From the NCBI GenBank assembly GCA_937926265.1, contig CALAZS010000173.1:1-21294 (forward strand): DNA of 21,294 nt, written 5' to 3'. Both the position numbers and the translations under genes were made by a program. Within the stretch, counting starts at the first letter, position 1. Each line of letters opens with the position of its first letter. This document shows, piece after piece, positions 14,312-21,294 of the stretch. The notes beneath the pieces were generated by a model. The model was not told the origin of the DNA, did not search any database, and was given only the letters and a program-made list of their open reading frames with translations. Origin of the DNA: an uncultured Gammaproteobacteria bacterium (GTDB taxonomy: Bacteria > Pseudomonadota > Gammaproteobacteria > Chromatiales > Chromatiaceae).

Positions 14312-15249
14312 TGGTAGACCCTGGGCTCACCCTCTGGCCTGGTTTTAAACAACTTCAAAGGCCAGAAGTACTGCACGGGACATGAGTGGATTGTTGTCTC
14401 GATCATCCGGTTCATCATCAAACAGTCTTCATCAACATCATTTCTGGGAAAGTTTTCGACTGGTGCAAACAAGGTTACCTTGTACTGATTCATACCTGGG
14501 TCGTAACAACTGAATGCAGGTAGGACTTTAGCTTTGCAGGATTTCGCCAATCGTCCCAATACTGGCACGGTGGCTTTTTTGATTCCCATAAATTCAGCAA
14601 AGACTGACACTTCGGGCCCGAGGTCTTCATCTGCAAGGTAAATAATCACTTTGGCCTGCCTGGCGGATTTTATGATTGGCCGAAGGCCATCTTCTCGGGT
14701 AAATGATTTATCGCCAAACCTTTCCCTGGATCTTTGGATAAGCCAGTCGAGTACCGGGTTTTCAAATGGTTTATAGGGGCCGCTTGATTCAAACTGACTG
14801 CTGATAGCCAGAACCGCAAACTCGAGGCCGGTACAATGTGATAAAAGCACAATGACATTATCGCCACTTTCCTTAATAGCATTAATGTGTTCCAACCCAT
14901 CAATAGAAATCAGCGATTTGAGTTTTTTCTCTGAGGCCCACCATAGTAATCCGTAATGCATTAAACCCATGACAAGAAATTCAAAATGCCTTGTCACCAT
15001 ATCATTGATTTCTGTTTCTGATTTTTCGGGAAAACACAGCTCCAGATTGGTTTTAACGATTCGATAACGCTTTTTATTATGTTTCGCCAATACCCCCGCG
15101 AGCTTTCTGGCCGATCCGTCAAGCCAGCTGACAGGCAAACTGGAAAAAACAAAATAAAAGCCGAGCAGAATCCAGGTCGGCCAGTAACGAAAATGACGCA
15201 AATTTGCAGGTGTCGGCTGATGTATCTGTTTTCTGAAAGATTTGATCAT
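14308..15249 (-). CDS. LpxL/LpxM (HtrB)-family lipid A acyltransferase
   Basis: This 313-residue enzyme is of the lysophospholipid acyltransferase type that adds a secondary acyl chain to the lipid A precursor at the inner membrane. It shows one N-terminal hydrophobic segment (about 25-43), the conserved NLELCFPEKSE (68-78), the catalytic HX4E motif SHCTGLE (His138, Glu143), RSRERFGD and LADEDLGPEVSVFAEFMG, which matches the DxDxG...FxxFFG pattern of HtrB. Whether it corresponds to the first (LpxL) or second (LpxM) acylation cannot be read from the motifs, so no symbol is given. It is divergent from the DUF1249 gene (34 bases) and convergent with the Smr gene. Confidence 0.88.
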   Translation of the reverse strand: MIKSFRKQIHQPTPANLRHFRYWPTWILLGFYFVFSSLPVSWLDGSARKLAGVLAKHNKKRYRIVKTNLELCFPEKSETEINDMVTRHFEFLVMGLMHYGLLWWASEKKLKSLISIDGLEHINAIKESGDNVIVLLSHCTGLEFAVLAISSQFESSGPYKPFENPVLDWLIQRSRERFGDKSFTREDGLRPIIKSARQAKVIIYLADEDLGPEVSVFAEFMGIKKATVPVLGRLAKSCKAKVLPAFSCYDPGMNQYKVTLFAPVENFPRNDVDEDCLMMNRMIETTIHSCPVQYFWPLKLFKTRPEGEPRVYH

Positions 15250-15283
15250 CGAAGGTTTAGTGACATTTTAAGGTAAATATTTA

Positions 15284-15844
15284 ATGGCTCGCTATAATAG
15301 ACAAAAAAACGATGAAACACATTTACTCAAAAACATTGGACATTTACAGACCATAGACATGCAATATCATTGTTACCCATGGACGCTGGATAACACATTG
15401 AGGTTTAAACCCAGTGTCGGTCAGTTAATGGACCTGTGTGAAGAAAATTATCGCCTCATTCTCGATTTGATCCCTGATATTCAGAGCATGAAGGGCAAGA
15501 ATATTTCATCTCAGCCCAGCCACCAGGATCTCCACCTGGAGATTCTTGAGCAATCGAGATACACCACGCTAATCCACCTGACTTATTATTTTGAAAACAG
15601 AGAATCCCCTGACCCTGATGCAATTCTGCGGGTTTATCATGATTCAAGGCAGCTGGAAGTTATTGAGTTAAAGCAATCTTCATATCCTGTGCTGAACAGT
15701 TATGCACACCCTGGGCTGCTGATAAAATGGAAAAAAAACCTGTTTATTTACAAATGGTTAAATTACTGCAAGCATCAAAATCACCAGTTTATTTTTACCC
15801 CGGCCCCGGTTCAAAAAGAAACTAAAATCCCGAGTTTCAGCTAA
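15284..15844 (+). CDS. DUF1249 family protein (YqiB-like), function unknown
   Basis: This is a 186-residue cytoplasmic protein of the DUF1249 family, whose E. coli member is YqiB. Family features are FKPSVGQLMDLCEENYRLI (41-59), LEILEQSRYTTLIHLTYYFE with the conserved RYTTL, LRVYHDSRQLEVIE, and WLNYCKHQ near the end. A family-variable N-terminal extension of about 40 residues is present; an internal ATG at codon 26 is an alternative start, but AAGGT about 10 bases upstream supports the first ATG. No function is established for the family. It is followed by iscR on the same strand but separated by that gene's own promoter. Confidence 0.85.
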   Translation: MARYNRQKNDETHLLKNIGHLQTIDMQYHCYPWTLDNTLRFKPSVGQLMDLCEENYRLILDLIPDIQSMKGKNISSQPSHQDLHLEILEQSRYTTLIHLTYYFENRESPDPDAILRVYHDSRQLEVIELKQSSYPVLNSYAHPGLLIKWKKNLFIYKWLNYCKHQNHQFIFTPAPVQKETKIPSFS

Positions 15845-15860
15845 AAAATCAAATTTCATC

Positions 15861-15890
15861 TTGTCAAAAACAGAAAATAAGTGCTAATCT
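15861..15890 (+). promoter_or_regulatory. Candidate iscR promoter (extended -10)
   Basis: TTGTCA at 15861-15866 (5 of 6 to the -35 consensus) is followed after 18 bases by TAATCT at 15885-15890, which is preceded by TG at 15882-15883, forming an extended -10. The -10 itself is weak. The predicted start falls within the IscR-like operator. Confidence 0.45.
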
Positions 15891-15891
15891 T

Positions 15892-15916
15892 AATCTTGAG
15901 TATTTTACTTGGTTAT
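15892..15916. promoter_or_regulatory. Candidate type 1 IscR operator over the iscR promoter
   Basis: A 25-base imperfect palindrome with core CTTGAGTATTTTACTTGG. Compared from memory with the type 1 IscR consensus (ATASYYGACTRWWWYAGTCRRSTAT), 19 of 25 positions agree. The mismatches at positions 9 and 17 are symmetric (C to G and G to C), so the dyad is kept. It lies just downstream of the proposed -10, where [2Fe-2S]-IscR represses its own promoter in E. coli. Confidence 0.6.
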
Positions 15917-15945
15917 TTAACCATCTTTTTCTTGAGGCTAAACCT

Positions 15946-16401
15946 ATGAGACTTTCAACCAAAGGGCGCTATGCCGTTACAGCGATGCTGGACTTGTCTC
16001 TGCATAACGCAGATAACCCGGTAACACTGGCTGATATTTCAGAAAACCAGGGAATATCTCTTTCTTACCTGGAACAGTTATTTGCCTGTTTACGCTCTAA
16101 AGGGCTGGTCAAAGGTGTCCGTGGGCCCGGTGGTGGCTACTTTCTAGGCAAACCGGCTGCAGACATTTCGATTGCAAATATTATCTGTGCAGTAGATGAA
16201 TGGGTTGAATTCACCCGCTGTCGCGGAGAGCAAAACTGTCATGCTGGACAGCGCTGCCTGACTCACAGCCTTTGGGATGACTTAAGCAAACAGATCTTCG
16301 ACTTCCTTGGCGATATTACTTTGCAGGAACTGGTAGACAAAGGCGAAGCAAAAAACTGTGCAGACAAACATCGCCTGATAAAAGAAAAACAGGCCGCCTG
16401 A
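15946..16401 (+). CDS. iscR: Iron-sulfur cluster regulator IscR (Rrf2 family)
   Basis: IscR is a DNA-binding regulator that senses iron-sulfur status through a [2Fe-2S] cluster. The 151 residues contain the winged helix (MRLSTKGRYAVTAMLD, Glu43 in SYLEQLF, RGPGGGYFLGK) and ligands at exactly the E. coli spacing and numbers: Cys92, Cys98, Cys104 and His107 (RCRGEQNCHAGQRCLTH). The ligand pattern and operator argue against another Rrf2 member such as NsrR. GAGG at 15934-15937, 8 bases upstream, fixes the start. In most gammaproteobacteria iscSUA-hscBA-fdx follow; here the next gene is a convergent histidine kinase whose stop codon directly abuts the iscR TGA. Confidence 0.94.
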   Translation: MRLSTKGRYAVTAMLDLSLHNADNPVTLADISENQGISLSYLEQLFACLRSKGLVKGVRGPGGGYFLGKPAADISIANIICAVDEWVEFTRCRGEQNCHAGQRCLTHSLWDDLSKQIFDFLGDITLQELVDKGEAKNCADKHRLIKEKQAA

Positions 16402-18342
16402 TTATGCTGATGGCAGGCTTAAATTAAATGTTGTTCCGGTGTCTTTGCCGGAACTTGCATTTATCTCCCCGCCGTGAGCCTCAACAATACGTTTTACGAT
16501 ATTCAGTCCCAGTCCGGTGCCATGCGCACGCGTAGTGTAAAAAGGCTCAAATACTTTTCCCAGTAAATCTGCTGCGATCATTTCACCACGATTATTGATT
16601 TCCATTTGCACCCAGCCAGAAGCTGGCTCCCGGCTTAAGAGTACTACAATTACCCCACCCTGTTCGGATGCCTGAATCGCATTCTGAAACAGATTCAAAA
16701 AAACCTGAATGAGTTTTTCCCTGTCTGCCATCACAAAGATATTGTTATCACCACTAAGCAGTTCAAAATGCAGATTTTTTTGTTCAAATTCTGACTTCAC
16801 CAGTGCCATTGAATAATTGACAAGCTCTATTAAATCAAGCTTTTGAGTATCCAGCCTCAAGGGTTTTGCATACAGTAAAATCTCTTCCATAAGGTGCTTG
16901 ACCCGCTCAGCTTCGTCACTGGCAATTAACGCTCGTTTTCTTACAGATTCACTGATGTCGGGTGAACTTCTGAAATACTCTATCGCCATGTTTATGGTGG
17001 CCAGTGGACTTCGAATTTCATGGGCAATGCCGGTTGCAAAACGTCCAATTGCAGCAAGGTGTTGATAATCAGCCAGTTTGACTGTTTGACTGAAACTCAG
17101 GGTAATCAGCATTGAGAGGTTCTTAAGCAGCTCAAGATGTTCGGTTTTGTAGGCATGAGACTGTTTTGAGGCAAATACCAAAACACCCTGCAAACTTTCA
17201 GAATGAACCAATGGCAGGAAAATAGCTTCCTGACAGGATTTGCTGACCAAAATATTAAGAAACTTGTATCGCTGGTTTTCAGAAAGCTTTACCTTGATGT
17301 CTTCAATATGCAATGGCCTGCGTGTATCCATGGATTGTTTAAGCAGGGTACCTTCGAGGTCGAACCTGATCGATCCAAAATTTTCCGGATGCCCCTCGTA
17401 GTAGCCTCTTTCCAGTTGAATTTTGGAATCCCCTGTTACGAAAAGCACACCAATCCAGTCAACCGGTAAAATGGTGGAAAACTCTTCTGAAATAAACTTC
17501 AGGGATTCATCCAGATTACTGCCGTCATAAAGCCTGGTCATTAACTGAAACAGCATCTGTAACTGCTGATTCAGGTAATTGAACTGGTCGTTCATGCGGC
17601 TGATTTCATCATTGCCTTTTACTGGCAAGCGATGCTTAAAATCCCCAAGAGCAATTAATTCCATTCCTTTGCCCGTCTGAATCAAAGAGCGAATTACTCG
17701 GCGGTAGAACCAGAAAATAATTATGATGGCCGTGAATATGGTGAAAATCAGCACATACTGATTCAGCTGCTGTAACTGCTGTTTTCTTGAATAGGCATGA
17801 TCAGAGAGCTTAAGTAATAATCGGTCGGACGCTTCACTGAGGCTCTTGCCGTTTTTATCAATATATTGCGCCGCCAGGTTAAGCCTTGGCATGGACGGTT
17901 CACTACCGAGTTTTTCCAATAATACTTTTCGCCAGTTGGTCCATGTTAAGTGAAGATCATTAACCGCCTTTTCCACATCGGGACTCAGCGTGGTTTCCAT
18001 CATGTCATCCATACCCGTCATTTCCTGGCTGAAACGGCTCGACATGAATGCATTATCGATCATGTCAAAAGTATCGATATGAGCAACAAGGTCCTTGTAA
18101 TAAAGTTTTAAATCTCTCTCGTAGGTTGAACTGTCAGATGGCGTATTGGCCAGGTAGTTCATAGCCTGCATTGACATCTGCTGGGACGATTTCTGTAATT
18201 TACCGCCCAGCTGAATGATTTTTTCTGCCTGGTAGATCTGTTCGAAAATATACTGGGTTGCCAGCATTGAACCGGCCATGGCAAAAACAAGAAAAAAAAG
18301 TGCCATGCCGATCTGAAATTTTAATGTTGAAAAAAAAGCCAT
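16402..18342 (-). CDS. Membrane sensor histidine kinase (HAMP-GAF-HisKA-HATPase)
   Basis: This 646-residue orphan kinase has TM1 at about 8-30, a helical periplasmic sensor region (31-194), TM2 at about 196-214, a HAMP linker (215-265), a GAF domain (about 275-420), then HisKA with H-box AAIGRFATGIAHEIRSPLAT (His441) and HATPase. The N-box is LIQVFLNLFQNAIQASE (Asn554) and the G2 box is GTGLGLNIVKR (608-618). The G1 box reads INNRGEMI where most kinases have DxGxGI; CusS-type kinases have a similar Asn/Pro variant, so activity is likely retained. The signal sensed is unknown, and no response regulator is in the window. It is divergent from prmB with a 93-base gap and lacks a clear ribosome site. 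Confidence 0.9.
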   Translation of the reverse strand: MAFFSTLKFQIGMALFFLVFAMAGSMLATQYIFEQIYQAEKIIQLGGKLQKSSQQMSMQAMNYLANTPSDSSTYERDLKLYYKDLVAHIDTFDMIDNAFMSSRFSQEMTGMDDMMETTLSPDVEKAVNDLHLTWTNWRKVLLEKLGSEPSMPRLNLAAQYIDKNGKSLSEASDRLLLKLSDHAYSRKQQLQQLNQYVLIFTIFTAIIIIFWFYRRVIRSLIQTGKGMELIALGDFKHRLPVKGNDEISRMNDQFNYLNQQLQMLFQLMTRLYDGSNLDESLKFISEEFSTILPVDWIGVLFVTGDSKIQLERGYYEGHPENFGSIRFDLEGTLLKQSMDTRRPLHIEDIKVKLSENQRYKFLNILVSKSCQEAIFLPLVHSESLQGVLVFASKQSHAYKTEHLELLKNLSMLITLSFSQTVKLADYQHLAAIGRFATGIAHEIRSPLATINMAIEYFRSSPDISESVRKRALIASDEAERVKHLMEEILLYAKPLRLDTQKLDLIELVNYSMALVKSEFEQKNLHFELLSGDNNIFVMADREKLIQVFLNLFQNAIQASEQGGVIVVLLSREPASGWVQMEINNRGEMIAADLLGKVFEPFYTTRAHGTGLGLNIVKRIVEAHGGEINASSGKDTGTTFNLSLPSA

Positions 18343-18435
18343 ATCAGAATTTCTGGTTTGAATAATTGAGAAGACCTGTTTTTTTCATCAATTATTGCAT
18401 AGCATTAGCAACATTATTGACCTATTCGACTCGCA

Positions 18436-19332
18436 ATGACCCCTGAACTTTCAAATTTTGAAACCGCACGTGACCTGGTGCGGTATGCCGCTTCCGAATT
18501 TAACCGTAACGCAATGCATTTTGGCCATGGTAGTGATAATGCCCTTGATGAAGCCCTGGCATTGGTTATCCATGTTTTGAACCTGGATTTCAGCCTGCCT
18601 GACAATTACCTGGACTGCCGTTTAACAGAAACTGAAAAACAGCAGATCGGCAACCTGATAAAACAACGTATAGAAACCAAAAAGCCACTGGCCTATTTGA
18701 CGGGCAACGCATTCTTTGCCGGGCTTGAGTTTAAAGTAAGTGAAGACGTCCTGGTACCCAGGTCACCTATTGCTGAACTGATTGAACAGGAATTTTTCCC
18801 CTGGGCTGAGACGGATAATCTGCACAATATTCTGGACTTATGTACCGGCAGCGGTTGTATTGGTATCGCCAGTGCAGCCTATCTGCCCAATACCTCGGTA
18901 GTTTTGAGCGATATATCTGAAAAAGCCCTGACCATAGCCAAACAGAACATCGAACGCCATGACCTTCATGCACGGATTAAAACCGTAAATTCTGATGTTT
19001 TTGACAGGATCCCACGGCAAAAATTTGACCTTATCGTTTCCAATCCGCCTTACGTAAGTGAAGCTGAATACCGCTCTCTACCCGCTGAATACCTTAATGA
19101 GCCTCAAATAGGCCTTGAAGCGGGAATTAATGGCATGGATATCGTAGATCGAATTCTACGGGAAAGCTCAGAATGGCTTTCTGACCAGGGAATACTGATT
19201 GTCGAGGTTGGTGCCAGTGCAGAATTACTGATGCAGCAATACCCCGAAACCAGTTTCAACTGGATTGAATTCGACCGTGGTGGCGATGGCGTTTTCATGT
19301 TGACACGCGACGAACTTGAGCAATTCCGATAA
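18436..19332 (+). CDS. prmB: Ribosomal protein L3 N5-glutamine methyltransferase PrmB
   Basis: PrmB methylates a glutamine of ribosomal protein L3 using S-adenosylmethionine. The 298 residues show the N-terminal helical domain with YLTGNAFF (87-94), PRSPIAELI (108-116; PrmB has Ser-Pro here, whereas PrmC has PRPETE), the SAM loop LDLCTGSGCIGIA (133-145) and the glutamine-methylation motif NPPY (203-206), followed by EPQIGLEAG. The length is close to E. coli PrmB. In enterics aroC follows prmB; here hemN follows after 33 bases and may share the transcript. The ATG lacks a good ribosome site. Confidence 0.94.
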   Translation: MTPELSNFETARDLVRYAASEFNRNAMHFGHGSDNALDEALALVIHVLNLDFSLPDNYLDCRLTETEKQQIGNLIKQRIETKKPLAYLTGNAFFAGLEFKVSEDVLVPRSPIAELIEQEFFPWAETDNLHNILDLCTGSGCIGIASAAYLPNTSVVLSDISEKALTIAKQNIERHDLHARIKTVNSDVFDRIPRQKFDLIVSNPPYVSEAEYRSLPAEYLNEPQIGLEAGINGMDIVDRILRESSEWLSDQGILIVEVGASAELLMQQYPETSFNWIEFDRGGDGVFMLTRDELEQFR

Positions 19333-19365
19333 AATAAGCCAAATCACCGAATACCGGGATTACCC

Positions 19366-20748
19366 ATGAACCAAGAGCTTGTTTTTGATTTTGATCTGAT
19401 TAAAAAATATGACCAGTCAGGTCCACGTTACACTTCTTACCCTACAGCACTTCAATTTGACGAAGCGTTTGACCAGCAGGCATATGCTGAAACTGCCAGG
19501 GAAAGTAATAATTCAACAAAAGGCTTATCACTCTACTTCCATATCCCTTTCTGCGACACCGTCTGCTTTTATTGTGGATGTAACAAGATCGCCACCAAGG
19601 ATCGGTCCAAAGCCCAGCCTTATCTTGACCGCGTTTATAAAGAGATGTCATTGCAAGCCCAGCTGTTTGATAACAAACGTACTGTTGAACAATTACACTG
19701 GGGCGGTGGTACACCAACATTTATCAGCCATGCACAAATGTCTGAACTGATGGAAAAAACTGCTGAGAACTTCAACCTGGCCAGTGATGACACGGGTGAA
19801 TATTCAATAGAAATAGATCCCCGGGAAGCAACTGCAGAAACTGTTAAACTTTTACGCCAGTTAGGCTTCAATCGCATGAGTCTTGGCGTTCAGGATTTTG
19901 ATCATGATGTTCAGGTAGCAGTTAACAGGCTACAGACTGAGCAACAGACGTTTACAGTACTCGACTCTGCCAGGGAGCAGGGTTTTCGTTCTGTCAGCAT
20001 TGACCTGATTTACGGTCTGCCATTTCAGTCAGTCATTTCCTTTGAAAAAACGCTGGATAAAATCATTCAGGCATCGCCGGACCGCCTGTCAGTCTTCAAC
20101 TATGCACATTTGCCTCAGATATTTAAACCACAACGACGGATTAATGAGTCTGAGCTGCCCTCTTCCCAGGAAAAACTCGATATCCTGACCATGACAGCAG
20201 ACAAACTGGCTGCTGCAGGTTATGTCTATATCGGCATGGATCACTTTGCCAAACCTGATGATGAGCTTGCTATAGCACAACGAAACGGCTCTCTTTACCG
20301 TAACTTCCAGGGATATTCAACTCATGCAGAATGCGACCTGATTGGTCTGGGTGTAACTTCGATTGGCATGGTCGGGCCAACCTATTCGCAGAACCTGAAA
20401 ACACTCGAAGAGTATTACGAAAAAATTGATAACAATGAACTTGCCGTATTCAGAGGCCTTAGGTTAAATCGGGATGATGAAATTCGCAGAGATGTCATCA
20501 CAAGCCTTATCTGTAATTTCGAATTATTGTTTAGTGATATTGAAAATAAATGGGGAATCCATTTTTCTGAATATTTTTCTGATGAGCTGAAGTTATTAAC
20601 TTCAATGGTTGATGACGGCCTGGTTTCCAGTGATCAAGACAAAATTGAAGTTCTTCCCAAGGGACGTTTCCTGATAAGAAACATTTGCATGGTGTTTGAT
20701 GTTTACATGAAACAACAGCAAAAAACACGTTTTTCGAAAGTGATTTAA
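19366..20748 (+). CDS. hemN: Oxygen-independent coproporphyrinogen III oxidase HemN
   Basis: This radical-SAM enzyme decarboxylates coproporphyrinogen III to protoporphyrinogen IX without oxygen in heme synthesis. The 460 residues contain RYTSYPTALQF near the N-terminus and the cluster motif HIPFCDTVCFYCGC (Cys63, Cys67, Cys70, plus Cys72). They continue with HWGGGTPTF, SIEIDPREAT, RMSLGVQDFD, GLGVTSIGMVGPTYSQN and the C-terminal HemN domain with RRDVITSLICNF. The RYTSYPT start, C-terminal domain and length identify true HemN rather than HemW. No FNR-type box lies in the 33 bases upstream; any oxygen control would come from the prmB promoter or elsewhere. Confidence 0.98.
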   Translation: MNQELVFDFDLIKKYDQSGPRYTSYPTALQFDEAFDQQAYAETARESNNSTKGLSLYFHIPFCDTVCFYCGCNKIATKDRSKAQPYLDRVYKEMSLQAQLFDNKRTVEQLHWGGGTPTFISHAQMSELMEKTAENFNLASDDTGEYSIEIDPREATAETVKLLRQLGFNRMSLGVQDFDHDVQVAVNRLQTEQQTFTVLDSAREQGFRSVSIDLIYGLPFQSVISFEKTLDKIIQASPDRLSVFNYAHLPQIFKPQRRINESELPSSQEKLDILTMTADKLAAAGYVYIGMDHFAKPDDELAIAQRNGSLYRNFQGYSTHAECDLIGLGVTSIGMVGPTYSQNLKTLEEYYEKIDNNELAVFRGLRLNRDDEIRRDVITSLICNFELLFSDIENKWGIHFSEYFSDELKLLTSMVDDGLVSSDQDKIEVLPKGRFLIRNICMVFDVYMKQQQKTRFSKVI

Positions 20749-20792
20749 GCTTTTTAAGCAAAACCATTTCAATCGTCTAGAATTTAGTAGCT

Positions 20793-20827
20793 ATTATCTG
20801 AAATTTAACCACTATCTGGAACTTAAC
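20793..20827. repeat. Degenerate 18-base direct repeat before the lipoprotein gene
   Basis: ATTATCTGAAATTTAAC (20793-20809) and ACTATCTGGAACTTAAC (20811-20827) agree at 14 of 17 positions with an 18-base period; a fainter third copy may lie just upstream. It sits in the 105-base gap between hemN and the next gene and contains no clear promoter or terminator. Confidence 0.4.
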
Positions 20828-20853
20828 TAATCATTGTTTTCACAAAATTTGCC

Positions 20854-21171
20854 ATGAAAAATTATAGCTTCGGAAAAAACAATAAAACTGGAAAAGATAA
20901 AAAATCAGCGAAAATCAAAAAAACAGGTTCAACTGTTCTTTTAACCTCTATTTTTGCCGTTATTAATCTGAGCGGTTGCAGTGAAAGTTTCCAACCTGTT
21001 CCGGTTTCACAGTGTGGCAAAGTTGTAAAACACACAACATCTATTCTGAAAAAACTCGCTAAGCCACAGGCTGAAATGATACAGGAATGCCGTAAATTTA
21101 CTGACGAGCAACGTGGATGCGCCATGCAGGCCAGCATTGTTCACGACCTTGCAAAATGTGCAAAACTTTAG
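20854..21171 (+). CDS. Small predicted lipoprotein with four further cysteines, unknown function
   Basis: I do not recognise this 105-residue protein. It has an unusually long, lysine-rich N-terminus (about 25 residues), a hydrophobic stretch (STVLLTSIFAVI) and a lipobox LSGC placing the lipidated Cys at 42. The mature part of about 64 residues is mostly helical in character and contains Cys54, Cys79, Cys89 and Cys102, enough for two disulfides in the periplasm. Residues after the lipidated Cys are Ser-Glu, not the Asp at +2 that retains enteric lipoproteins in the inner membrane, so outer-membrane sorting is plausible. There is no Shine-Dalgarno sequence before the ATG, and no in-frame ATG precedes the lipobox except the first. 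A good terminator follows 34 bases after the stop. Confidence 0.68.
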   Translation: MKNYSFGKNNKTGKDKKSAKIKKTGSTVLLTSIFAVINLSGCSESFQPVPVSQCGKVVKHTTSILKKLAKPQAEMIQECRKFTDEQRGCAMQASIVHDLAKCAKL

Positions 21172-21205
21172 TCAGTCATCAGCCAGGTAATTTATAAAAT
21201 TAACT

Positions 21206-21236
21206 ACCACGGGTAAACCCGTGGTGTTTTCCCTTT
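21206..21236 (+). terminator. Terminator-like hairpin after the lipoprotein gene
   Basis: ACCACGGG pairs with CCCGTGGT across a TAAA loop (21206-21225, 8 base pairs), followed by GTTTTCCCTTTATT. The T-tract is interrupted but adequate. The hairpin may also form half of a repeat element with the next one. Confidence 0.65.
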
Positions 21237-21268
21237 ATTGATGCCTGCGCGGAATAAATCCGCGCTAC
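21206..21268. repeat. Candidate REP/BIME-like element (two hairpins)
   Basis: The second hairpin, GCGCGGA with TCCGCGC across an ATAAA loop (21247-21265), carries CTAC on its 3' side (21265-21268). On the minus strand this reads GTAG followed by a palindrome, the signature of REP sequences mobilised by RAYT transposases. The first hairpin has CTAC at its 5' edge (21204-21207), the opposite orientation, so the pair could be a BIME. Loops TAAA and ATAAA are alike. Dispersed copies would have to be found elsewhere in the genome. Confidence 0.5.
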
Positions 21269-21294
21269 GGCACTTAAGAGGGATAATCGCGGTT

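Noticed and set aside
19385..19400. A partial FNR-like sequence TTGATTTTGATCTG
   Set aside because: It matches only 8 of 10 specified bases and lies inside the hemN coding sequence (codons of FDFDLI), downstream of the start, so it is unlikely to be a promoter site.
20747..20764. AAGCTTTTTAAGC near the hemN stop as a terminator
   Set aside because: The stem is only four base pairs of mostly A-T content and is followed by AAAA rather than T residues on the plus strand.

Overview
The window is ordinary chromosomal DNA of a gammaproteobacterium, moderately AT-rich by eye. The evidence is gene content and order: smc followed by zipA; the surE-pcm-yqaA-nlpD-rpoS block; an RpoS with a typical gammaproteobacterial core; and NlpD, YqaA, DUF1249 (YqiB-like) and PrmB proteins of gammaproteobacterial type. 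I see no rRNA, tRNA, phage, integrase, transposase, CRISPR array or plasmid gene. No gap between genes exceeds 300 bases. A genus cannot be named from this sequence alone.

Layout, left to right. (1) 1-3648, minus strand: smc, then the first 46 codons of zipA, which runs off the left edge. (2) 3768-5513, plus strand: queF (queuosine synthesis), then a short FGGY-type sugar kinase resembling the cyanobacterial/plant D-ribulose kinase group. (3) 5496-5641: a short intergenic region holding a perfect FNR/Anr-type palindrome, a -10-like element at class II spacing and a strong minus-strand terminator. Together they outline a possible 97-nt small RNA. (4) 5653-9261, minus strand: alaC, hom and a COG4255/RpfE-like gene in the position where thrC is often found. 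(5) 9372-9743, plus strand: an Mth938-domain protein, divergent from alaC and overlapping the end of rpoS. (6) 9736-13610, minus strand: surE-pcm-yqaA-nlpD-rpoS. (7) 13775-15844: an Smr-domain protein (plus), an LpxL/HtrB-family acyltransferase (minus) and a DUF1249 protein (plus). (8) 15892-16401: iscR with an IscR-like operator over its promoter but no isc genes after it. (9) 16402-18342, minus: a two-TM HAMP-GAF histidine kinase without a visible response regulator. (10) 18436-21294, plus: prmB, hemN, a small cysteine-containing lipoprotein, a terminator hairpin and a second hairpin that looks like a REP/BIME-type repeat.

Most genes are housekeeping: chromosome segregation, division, tRNA and ribosome modification, amino acid synthesis, heme synthesis, envelope maintenance and stationary-phase control. 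A loose oxygen/iron-sulfur theme runs through the right part and the candidate sRNA (IscR, oxygen-independent HemN, an FNR-type site), but joining these is inference. The best lead is the putative FNR-controlled sRNA at 5496-5592. It has a 5' hairpin, an AU-rich linker and a terminator hairpin whose loop carries CCUCC, complementary to a Shine-Dalgarno core. The next best are the stand-alone autoregulated iscR and the alaC-hom-COG4255 arrangement. I found no evidence of a large new multigene system.
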